Positions 7,689 to 13,436 of a stretch of 13,436 nucleotides of DNA are shown here, piece by piece. Each line of letters begins with the position of its first letter. Position 1 is the stretch's first letter. The position numbers and the translations under genes are program-made. This DNA comes from Dehalococcoidia bacterium SM23_28_2 (GTDB lineage Bacteria > Chloroflexota > Dehalococcoidia > SM23-28-2), in the NCBI GenBank assembly GCA_001303545.1, contig LJUA01000074.1, forward strand, positions 1 to 13,436, in the 5' to 3' direction. The notes under the pieces are model-generated. The model was not told the origin of the DNA and searched no databases. It worked only from the letters and a program-made list of their open reading frames with translations.

Positions 7689-8267
7689 CTACGCCAGGCG
7701 GCTCTCCACAGCCTCCCGGTTGATGTTCTTGAAGAAGGCCTCAATGTAGTCAGCCCGCTTGAGGCCGTAGTCGATCATGAAGGCGTGCTCGAAGACATCC
7801 ATGACCAGGATGGGCCGGCAGCCCGCCAAATGACCGGTCTCGTGCTCGTTGATCCACTGGTTGATCAGCCTTCCTGTCACGTTGTCCTGGTAGAGTATGG
7901 TCCAGCCGATTCCCCGCATGGCGCCGGTGCCCTTGAAATCGGCCTCCCAGGCTTCGTAGCTGCCGAAATCCTGGGCGAGCTTATCGCGCAGCTTGGCCGA
8001 CTGGCCGAGGTCTCCCTTGCCGCCCAGGTTCTCGAAGTAGTACTCGTGCAGCCGCATGCCATCCCACTCGAAGCCCATCCTCCGCTTCAGCTCGGCGTAT
8101 TCCGGCGTGCCGATCTTGCCCTCCTTGGCCATCTGACCGAGAAGGTCAAGCAGCTTGTTGGTATTGGTTACGTAGCCCTGGTAGAGGGTGAAGTGATTCC
8201 TCAGCAGTGTCTCGCTGAAGCCCTCCATCCCTATCAGGCGGCCGTAGTCTTTTGCCTCGTAGGCCAT
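7689..8267 (-). CDS. sod: Superoxide dismutase, Fe/Mn family
   Basis: A 192-residue Fe/Mn superoxide dismutase that converts superoxide to O2 and H2O2 in the cytoplasm. The four metal ligands are His25 (LLRNHFTLYQGYV), His74 (RLHEYYFENLGG), Asp157 and His161 (MDVFEHAFMIDYG). The family hallmark DVWEHA appears here as DVFEHA, with Phe in place of the common Trp. The metal (Fe, Mn or either) cannot be assigned safely. The start at 8267 (MAYEAKDYG) is chosen over an in-frame upstream codon because AAAGGAGGT lies just before it at good spacing. There is no signal peptide. It is the first gene of a minus-strand group with the CDGSH and ferritin-like genes and is divergent from korA. Confidence 0.95.
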   Translation of the reverse strand: MAYEAKDYGRLIGMEGFSETLLRNHFTLYQGYVTNTNKLLDLLGQMAKEGKIGTPEYAELKRRMGFEWDGMRLHEYYFENLGGKGDLGQSAKLRDKLAQDFGSYEAWEADFKGTGAMRGIGWTILYQDNVTGRLINQWINEHETGHLAGCRPILVMDVFEHAFMIDYGLKRADYIEAFFKNINREAVESRLA

Positions 8268-8334
8268 GGTGGAGACCTCCTTTCCTAACTGTTTCGCTCC
8301 TGGGCTCAAAAAGCCTGGGCCTCGTCAGGCCGAC

Positions 8335-8354
8335 GGATTAGCCAGGGATAATCC
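8335..8354. repeat. Inverted repeat GGATTA-N8-TAATCC in the sod leader
   Basis: Two perfect 6-bp arms (8335-8340 and 8349-8354) are separated by 8 bp. The repeat lies between the presumed sod -10 element and the sod start, a position suited to a repressor operator or an RNA hairpin in the leader. No specific regulator family is recognised. Confidence 0.4.
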
Positions 8355-8366
8355 CGTATGACGCGA

Positions 8367-8375
8367 GTTATAGCA
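8367..8375 (-). promoter_or_regulatory. Extended -10 promoter facing sod
   Basis: Read on the minus strand, TG-C-TATAAC forms an extended -10 element (TATAAC at 8372-8367, TG at 8375-8374). No good -35 hexamer is visible, which is common for extended -10 promoters. It would give a sod leader of roughly 90 nt that contains the GGATTA/TAATCC inverted repeat. Confidence 0.4.
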
Positions 8376-8437
8376 CAGCACCGGCCAAAAAGCGAGACCC
8401 ATAAGCAACAAGAGCGCAAATTGTGTGGCCAAAATAC

Positions 8438-8466
8438 TTTACATTTAAGTAAAATATTAGCATAAA
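8438..8466 (+). promoter_or_regulatory. Promoter and possible operator upstream of korA
   Basis: TTTACA (8438-8443) and CATAAA (8461-8466) are spaced by 17 bp and form a plausible sigma70 promoter for the korA operon, with a leader of about 135 nt. The -35 element is embedded in two overlapping inverted repeats, TTTAC-N6-GTAAA (8438-8453) and TACTT-N7-AAGTA. These could be an operator. Confidence 0.45.
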
Positions 8467-8608
8467 GAAGCGTACCGTCAAGACCATCGAAGGGCAAAGG
8501 TTGAGCCGCCTGGCCAAACTCATAGCCGGAGAGTACTTGTAAACGACGGGCCAAGAACATAAGATGTCTCCTACTGGATCCAAGCGTAGGCAAGGAAGGA
8601 GGGGTGAT

Positions 8609-10351
8609 GTGGCAGGCACAGTGGTGAACGACATGAGTATCCTGATCGGGGGCGATGCCGGCCAGGGGGTAGAATCGAGTGGAGCGGGCCTATGCCAGGC
8701 CTTCGCTCGCGGCGGGCTGCAGGTCTTCGCCATGCAGGACTATCGCTCTCGCATCCGCGGCGGGCACAACTTCTACCAGATCCGCCTGTCGGAGCGCCCC
8801 ATCTACTCCCACAGCAACGACGTGCACCTCATACTCGCCCTCACGGAGGAGACGGTGCCCCTTCACATGGATCACATCGCCAAGGGGGGCGCGGTGATCT
8901 ATCCGGAGAAAGTGAATGTGGACGAGGAGGCCCTGAAGAAGCGAGGCGTGCAGTGCTTCCCCATGCCCCTGATGGCCATCGCCGAGGAGCACGGCAACCG
9001 GATCATGACCAATACGGCGGCGCTGGCCGCCGCCGCCGCCGTCTGCGATTGGCCGCTCGACTACCTTGAGAGCGTCATGAGGGACAACTTCCGGTCGAAA
9101 GGGCCGGATGTGGTGGAGAGCAACCTGACGGTGGCAAGGGCGGCCTACAGTCGGGCGCAGGAGCGCTACGCCGCCGCCTTCCCCCACAAGCTGAGGCCTC
9201 TGGAGGCGCCGCCGCGGATGCTGATCAACGGCAACGAGGCCATCAGCCTGGGAGCGCTGGCGGGTGGCTGCCGATTCATGTCGGCCTACCCGATGACGCC
9301 GTCTACATCCATCATCGAGCGGCTGTCAGCCCTGCCCCGCGAGTTCGGCGTCGTCACCAAGCACGCTGAGGACGAGATCGCCGCCATCTGCATGGCCGTC
9401 GGCGCTTCTTACGCGGGAGCGAGGGCGATGACGGCCACCTCCGGCGGCGGCTTCTCGCTGATGGCGGAGGCTCTCGGCCTGGCAGGGATGACCGAGGTGC
9501 CGCTGGTGGTAGTGGAGGCGCAACGCGGCGGCCCATCGACCGGCCTCCCCACCCGTACCGAGCAGGGAGACCTGCTGTTCGTGATCAACGCCTCCCAGGG
9601 GGAGTTCCCCCGCGTCGTCCTGGCGCCGGGGACGGTGGAGGAGTGCTTCGAGGCCGGCTGGCGGGCCTTCAATCTCGCCGAGCGCTACCAGTGCCCGGTG
9701 GTCATCCTCTCCGACGCGTTTCTGGCCAGCTCCATGCGCACTCTGGACAAGGAAGCCATCGACTTCTCGACGGTGAGCATCGACCGCGGCCAGTTCTTGT
9801 CGGCGGAGGACCTGGAGCGGCTGGAGGATGAATACCGTCGCTATGCCTTCACCGATTCGGGCATCTCGCCGCGGGCGCTGCCGGGCCACCCCAGGGCGGT
9901 GTACGCCGCCACCAGCGACGAGCACGACGAGTACGGCCACATCACCGAGGAGATCACCAACCGGCGGCGGATGATGGACAAGCGCATGCGCAAGCTGGCG
10001 GCGGCGGCAACGGAGATGCGGCCGCCCAAGCGCTACGGCCCGGAGCAGGCCGAGCTGACTCTGGTCTGCTGGGGGTCGAGCTATGGGCCCTGCCGGGAGG
10101 CGGTCGACCTGCTGAACTCCGACGGGAATAGCGCCAACCTCATCCACTTCGCCGACCTCTGGCCCTTCCCCGAGGACAAGGCCGCTCGGATGCTGAAGGG
10201 CTGTCGGCACACGGTGGCGGTGGAGCAGAACTACACGTCGCAGCTGGCCCGCCTGATCCGGATGTCCACCGGGCTCAGCATCGACCAGACTGTCAACAAG
10301 TACGACGGCCGACCGTTCTCGCCCGAGGACATCGTGGCCGGGTTGCGGTAG
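8609..10351 (+). CDS. korA: 2-oxoacid:ferredoxin oxidoreductase, fused gamma-alpha subunit
   Basis: A 580-residue subunit that, with the next gene, oxidatively decarboxylates a 2-oxoacid (probably 2-oxoglutarate) to an acyl-CoA and reduces ferredoxin. Residues about 8-190 are the gamma domain, opening with ILIGGDAGQGVESSG and RSRIRGGHNFYQIR. From about 203 the alpha domain begins (INGNEAISLGALAGG), followed by the substrate-site YPMTPSTS motif near 228 and TSGGGFSLMAEALG. No ferredoxin domain is present, as expected for two-subunit enzymes. The GTG at 8609 is chosen because AGGAGG (8597-8602) lies 6 nt upstream; ATG 8633 is an alternative giving MSILIGG. The stop overlaps the korB ribosome site, so the two are translationally close. 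Other 2-oxoacids such as pyruvate cannot be excluded. Confidence 0.92.
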   Translation: MAGTVVNDMSILIGGDAGQGVESSGAGLCQAFARGGLQVFAMQDYRSRIRGGHNFYQIRLSERPIYSHSNDVHLILALTEETVPLHMDHIAKGGAVIYPEKVNVDEEALKKRGVQCFPMPLMAIAEEHGNRIMTNTAALAAAAAVCDWPLDYLESVMRDNFRSKGPDVVESNLTVARAAYSRAQERYAAAFPHKLRPLEAPPRMLINGNEAISLGALAGGCRFMSAYPMTPSTSIIERLSALPREFGVVTKHAEDEIAAICMAVGASYAGARAMTATSGGGFSLMAEALGLAGMTEVPLVVVEAQRGGPSTGLPTRTEQGDLLFVINASQGEFPRVVLAPGTVEECFEAGWRAFNLAERYQCPVVILSDAFLASSMRTLDKEAIDFSTVSIDRGQFLSAEDLERLEDEYRRYAFTDSGISPRALPGHPRAVYAATSDEHDEYGHITEEITNRRRMMDKRMRKLAAAATEMRPPKRYGPEQAELTLVCWGSSYGPCREAVDLLNSDGNSANLIHFADLWPFPEDKAARMLKGCRHTVAVEQNYTSQLARLIRMSTGLSIDQTVNKYDGRPFSPEDIVAGLR

Positions 10352-10361
10352 GAGGTGAGCG

Positions 10362-11252
10362 ATGATCACAAGGCTGGACCCCAAGGTCTACGACACTGCG
10401 GTAGAGGTCACCTGGTGCGCCGGCTGCGGCGACTACGCCATCCTCAAGGCGCTCAAGCTGGCTCTGGCCGACATGGAGATCGCCCCCCATCAGGTGCTTC
10501 TCGTTTCGGGCATCGGCTGCGGCAGCAAGCTCCCCGACTACATGAACGCCAACGGCTACATGACCATCCACGGCCGGCCGCTGGCGGTGGCCACCGGCGC
10601 CAAGCTGGCCAACCCCGACCTGCACGTCATCGTGGTCAACGGCGACGGCGATTCCTACGGCATCGGCGGCAACCACTTCCTGCACACCTGCCGCCGCAAC
10701 CCGAACATCACCCAGATCGTGGAGAACAACCAGATCTACGGCCTGACCAAGGGCCAGTACTCGCCCACCAGCGATGCCGGCTTCATCACCACCACCTCGC
10801 CCGACGGCGCGTTCGAGGCGGCTCTCAACCCGGCGGCTGTCGCTCTGGCGGCGGGGGCCACCTTCATCGCCCGCTCCTTCTCCGGCGACCCCAAGCACCT
10901 GGCCGAGGTCATCGCCCAGGGCGTCCGCCATCGGGGCTATGCGCTGATCGATGTGCTGCAGCCCTGCGTCACCTTCAATCGAGTGAACACATACGCCTGG
11001 TATCGGGAGAGGGTCTACCATCTGGAAGAGGAGCAAGGCTACGACCACAGCGACCGCGCGGCGGCCTGGCACAAAGCGCAGGAGTGGGGCGAGCGCATCC
11101 CGGTGGGCGTCATCTACCAGGTGGATGGAGTGCCACCCTATGAAGAACAGGTGAGGGCGCTTGAGGACGGCTCGCCGGTCAGTCGGCTGCTGGAGCTGGC
11201 CAGGGCGCCGGCGCTCGAGCAGTACGAGGGCCTGAAGGAGCAGTTCGTCTAG
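10362..11252 (+). CDS. korB: 2-oxoacid:ferredoxin oxidoreductase, beta subunit (TPP- and 4Fe-4S-binding)
   Basis: A 296-residue beta subunit that binds thiamine pyrophosphate and one 4Fe-4S cluster. The TPP/Mg motif GDGDSYGIGGNH lies at 94-105. Four cysteines at 19, 22, 53 and 202 match the spacing recalled for the cluster ligands of the Sulfolobus 2-oxoacid enzyme (12, 15, 46, 197). Lys56, three residues after the third cysteine, corresponds to the lysine implicated there in substrate carboxylate binding. IYGLTKGQYSPTS (125-137) is also typical. The ATG follows TAGGAGGTGAGCG, where the korA stop merges into the ribosome site. Partner of the gamma-alpha subunit. The cluster and TPP enzyme are expected oxygen-sensitive targets, which fits the neighbouring defence genes. 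Confidence 0.93.
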   Translation: MITRLDPKVYDTAVEVTWCAGCGDYAILKALKLALADMEIAPHQVLLVSGIGCGSKLPDYMNANGYMTIHGRPLAVATGAKLANPDLHVIVVNGDGDSYGIGGNHFLHTCRRNPNITQIVENNQIYGLTKGQYSPTSDAGFITTTSPDGAFEAALNPAAVALAAGATFIARSFSGDPKHLAEVIAQGVRHRGYALIDVLQPCVTFNRVNTYAWYRERVYHLEEEQGYDHSDRAAAWHKAQEWGERIPVGVIYQVDGVPPYEEQVRALEDGSPVSRLLELARAPALEQYEGLKEQFV

Positions 11253-11273
11253 CTGCGGAAGGGGGCTGCGGAG

Positions 11274-11705
11274 ATGGAGTACCGAGAGTTCATAGTCGAG
11301 GTGCAGAAGAGAGGGAGACTGGCCTCCTTCGAGGAGGCTGAGGCGGCGACCCTGGCGGTGATGCGCGCCCTGGCCGAGGTGCTCTGCCGAGAGCGGGCGG
11401 CCAGCATGGAGAGGTGTCTGCCCGCCGAGCTCTTCTGTGTGTTCGAACGCTGCCGGCCGGAGGCGGACCCCTTCATCGACAGCCAGACGTTCATCGGATG
11501 GGCGTCAGGCTGCGTAGACGCCGTCGGCATGCCCGACAAGACCCTGGGCGGGATGGACCTGTTCGCCGTCGATGCCGCCGAGGAGGCGGTGCGCCGCTGC
11601 GGCTGCGTGTTCTGCGTGCTCAAGTCCTGCATGGACGCCAGCCTGCGCGAGGCCCTTGCCCGCGAGTTGCCGGAGGTGGTCTGCGACTGGTTCCGCAGCG
11701 CCTGA
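11274..11705 (+). CDS. Cysteine-rich DUF2267-like protein
   Basis: A 143-residue protein with two helical halves, each carrying an F-x2-V or similar opening, an alanine-rich helix and a LP-E/D-hydrophobic close (CLPAELFCVF near 48-57; ELPEVVCDWF near the end). This resembles the DUF2267 family, whose function is unknown. Unlike usual members it has ten cysteines, with a dense CGCVFCVLKSC cluster (C-x-C-x2-C-x4-C) in the second half. The cysteines could bind a metal or Fe-S cluster or act in thiol redox chemistry. It starts 21 bp after korB with an AAGGGGG site, so it is probably in the same transcript. A role with the ferredoxin-dependent enzyme is a guess. The DUF2267 assignment is moderate and rests on pattern memory. 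Confidence 0.65.
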   Translation: MEYREFIVEVQKRGRLASFEEAEAATLAVMRALAEVLCRERAASMERCLPAELFCVFERCRPEADPFIDSQTFIGWASGCVDAVGMPDKTLGGMDLFAVDAAEEAVRRCGCVFCVLKSCMDASLREALARELPEVVCDWFRSA

Positions 11706-11739
11706 CGACATGACGGGCTTCTGAAAGCCAACAGTTGCG

Positions 11740-11754
11740 CGCCGTCACTCGGCG
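11740..11754. terminator. Weak hairpin in the convergent region after the DUF2267-like gene
   Basis: CGCCG (11740-11744) pairs with CGGCG (11750-11754) around a TCACT loop. It lies between the DUF2267-like stop and the stop of the convergent glycosyltransferase gene. A second small hairpin, GGCTT/AAGCC, occupies 11716-11729. Neither has a T tract, so termination is only suggested by position. Confidence 0.3.
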
Positions 11755-11765
11755 AGCCCAAGCGC

Positions 11766-13118
11766 TCAGGAGGGGGTTTTGCCAGCGCTGGTCCTGCTCG
11801 CACGCGTCGGCGCCAAAAGGCCAGCGACCGCGTTGGCTTTAGTCTCCTTACAGTGCTCTGGTTGGCAGAACTGTCCGTTCACAATCTGCTGAAAGAGTCG
11901 TAGATAATCCAGGAGAAGCCGCGGCATCAGAAACCTTCGGCGTACGCTTTCTCTGGCGGCGACCCCCATCATCCCTGACCGACCGGGGTCACCCAGCAGG
12001 TCAACGATTCTCTCTGCGCACTCGACGGCACTGCTTACAAGGTAGCCATTGACGCCGTTCTCGATCTGGAGCCGGATGCCGCCGCAGTTGCCGCCAACGA
12101 CCGGCATGCCCTTCCACATCGCTTCCGTTACCGTCAGACCGAAACCCTCCCGTATCGATTTCTGAACGACGACACTGGAAGCCGTTTGGAATGCATTGAC
12201 AATGGTTTCGTCGCCTCCAACTTCGGGCTGGGGAAAGATGTGAATATCCGGATCATCGCCTGCGTAGGAACAAGCCGATCGCCACATTTGTATGCCCTCG
12301 GGGTCGTCCACCGCGGTCAGAGCGCCAACAAGGGCCAGCTGCAGCTCGGGTACCCGGTTCTTCACCAGCCGGTAGGCGTCCACAACGCCGCAAGGGTCCT
12401 TCCAGGGGTCGAAGCGGGAGACCTGGGTGACCAGCGGACGTGAGGTGTCAATGCCCAATCGACCCAAGATCTGTCGGGCCTTCTCCGGAGAGAGGGGAAG
12501 ATTCTTGGGGCTAAGCGGGTCGATGGCTGGCGGGAACACTGACACCTTGTCAGAGGGCAGGCCAGAGTGAACATAGTTCTGCATGCTCACCACACAGCGG
12601 ACGTAGAACTGGGTCAGCGGCAGCAGCCGAGCCTGGATGCTCTTGGATGGCGTCGTGAGATCGATGTGGCAGTGCCACACCGTTCGGATGCCGTTGCGCA
12701 GGAAGACAGGGACGGCCATCACCTGGGGATCGTGGAGCACCAAGATATCAGGGGAATCGAAGGTTAGCTCTATAGCAGTAGCAGCCTCTTCATTGTGGAG
12801 CCAGTAGCACTCGACATCCTTTCGGCAAAGCGAAGTCGGTCTGCCTTGCAGGCCGTTGTGGAGTCTCTTGGTGACCGCAAAGAATCTCTCATCGGCCTCC
12901 AGAACCCACCACCTAGCGTCAATGCCCAAACCTCGCATCATTGGAACTAGAGAGCGGAGAATCTCGGCGACGCCGCCGCCGTTTGGCGTCGTATTGACGT
13001 GCACGACCCGCAGCCCTTTCAAGGACTGCGCCACTGAGACGATTTCCTGGCGCGCGTCGGCGTCGATGAGGCCGTCGTAGTTCTGAAGCGGTGTCAGATC
13101 CAGGTCAAGGGCTCCCAT
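11766..13118 (-). CDS. treT: TreT-type trehalose synthase (GT4 family glycosyltransferase)
   Basis: A retaining GT-B glycosyltransferase predicted to make trehalose from an NDP-glucose and glucose. The translation from ATG 13118 is 450 residues. The N-terminal domain shows LQNYDGLI, then VVHVNTTPNGGGVAEILRSL and FFAVTKRLHNGLQG, matching TreT. The C-terminal nucleotide-sugar site is QKSIREGFGLTVTEAMWKGM, with the E-x7-E pattern typical of GT4. The C-terminus extends beyond the usual TreT by a Cys-containing, low-complexity tail. The frame is open to a TTG at 13286, but the extra 56 residues look non-homologous and Pro/Ser-rich, so ATG 13118 is preferred despite a weak ribosome site. Convergent with the kor operon. 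Probably an osmo- or stress-protectant gene. Another GT4 donor or acceptor remains possible. Confidence 0.85.
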   Translation of the reverse strand: MGALDLDLTPLQNYDGLIDADARQEIVSVAQSLKGLRVVHVNTTPNGGGVAEILRSLVPMMRGLGIDARWWVLEADERFFAVTKRLHNGLQGRPTSLCRKDVECYWLHNEEAATAIELTFDSPDILVLHDPQVMAVPVFLRNGIRTVWHCHIDLTTPSKSIQARLLPLTQFYVRCVVSMQNYVHSGLPSDKVSVFPPAIDPLSPKNLPLSPEKARQILGRLGIDTSRPLVTQVSRFDPWKDPCGVVDAYRLVKNRVPELQLALVGALTAVDDPEGIQMWRSACSYAGDDPDIHIFPQPEVGGDETIVNAFQTASSVVVQKSIREGFGLTVTEAMWKGMPVVGGNCGGIRLQIENGVNGYLVSSAVECAERIVDLLGDPGRSGMMGVAARESVRRRFLMPRLLLDYLRLFQQIVNGQFCQPEHCKETKANAVAGLLAPTRASRTSAGKTPS

Positions 13119-13436
13119 TGTCTCTGGGTCCTCTGCCAACTGATGGGGCCCTCCGGACGCATTCGGCGCAGAGGAGTGCGATAGCCACTGCTGGATGATG
13201 GCGATACGCGTGGGCCACGGCCGAGCGGGTGGGATGGCGGGTGCAACACCGCGATCCCCTCGCGATTCCGATTGTCGGCTGTGCAACGGTCAGCCGCTTT
13301 TCAACCTGAGGCGCCATTTCTCGCTCTTCGCACGGTTCGTCGCTGGAACGTCCGCTGTTCCTCGCGCCTTGATTCTGCGCTGGGAGAGGAGGCAGCGTCT
13401 ACGTCGGCAACTACCCATCTTTCGTTCGTGGGTGGT
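13119..13436. other. Upstream region of treT (no recognised gene)
   Basis: This 318-bp stretch to the window end holds no gene I can support. The minus-strand frame of treT continues to 13286 but without family resemblance. An inverted repeat CGCGA-N5-TCGCG lies at 13250-13264. No convincing -35/-10 pair facing treT was seen on the minus strand. Confidence 0.5.

Larger units (their letters stand above)
8268..8608. other. Divergent regulatory region between sod and korA (no gene)
   Basis: A 341-bp intergenic stretch with no convincing coding frame. It holds an inverted repeat GGATTA/TAATCC (8335-8354), an extended -10 facing sod, and a markedly AT-rich block (about 8430-8466) carrying overlapping inverted repeats and a promoter facing korA. 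A short repeat of CCTGGGC (8300-8306 and 8314-8320) lies close to sod. The base composition of the AT-rich block contrasts sharply with the rest of the window. Confidence 0.6.

Noticed and set aside
9326..10384. Long open frame on the minus strand opposite korA.
   Set aside because: It is antisense to a well-supported enzyme, and its His/Arg/Val-rich composition is typical of a shadow frame.

Overview
The window is GC-rich bacterial DNA with strong AGGAGG-type ribosome binding sites and tightly packed genes. It looks like an anaerobe or microaerophile with a large oxygen-defence inventory, because a ferredoxin-dependent 2-oxoacid oxidoreductase sits beside catalase, a flavodiiron protein, several ferritin-like proteins, two peroxiredoxins and superoxide dismutase. 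Gene content and style suggest Chloroflexota or a deep-branching actinobacterial lineage. That is inference only; no taxonomic marker is present.

Layout. 1-3300 (+): the 3' part of a catalase, a two-half diiron ferritin-like protein, a flavodiiron protein and a second two-half ferritin-like protein, closely spaced and operon-like. A strong hairpin at 3341-3371 follows. 3420-4832 (+): class II fumarase. 4878-5531 (-): a 1-Cys peroxiredoxin, divergent from 5680-6279 (+), a small zinc-ribbon class III nucleotidyl cyclase with a good promoter. Only 21 bp after the cyclase comes 6301-6903 (+), an AhpC-type peroxiredoxin whose peroxidatic cysteine codon is an in-frame TGA. 6957-8267 (-): an encapsulin-cargo-like ferritin half-domain protein, a CDGSH iron-sulfur protein and Fe/Mn superoxide dismutase. 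An AT-rich divergent promoter region (8268-8608) separates these from 8609-11705 (+): korA (fused gamma-alpha), korB and a cysteine-rich DUF2267-like protein. 11766-13118 (-): a TreT-type trehalose synthase.

Main discovery. The 6301-6903 gene is best read as a selenoprotein, a selenocysteine peroxiredoxin. The TGA lies exactly at the catalytic residue of the PxxxTxxC motif. The frame is otherwise intact for 200 residues. A compact stem-loop resembling a bacterial SECIS element follows at the right distance. UGA is an ordinary stop for other genes here, so the recoding must be local. The protein also lacks the usual resolving cysteine, and its gene appears co-transcribed with a nucleotidyl cyclase. 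A conventional gene caller would miss the active site and report only a C-terminal fragment.

How the genes fit together. SOD makes H2O2 from superoxide, catalase and peroxiredoxins remove peroxides, the flavodiiron protein and ferritin-like proteins reduce O2 or peroxide and may manage iron, and fumarase C is an oxygen-stable, Fe-S-free TCA enzyme. The 2-oxoacid oxidoreductase both supplies low-potential electrons and is a likely oxygen-sensitive target.
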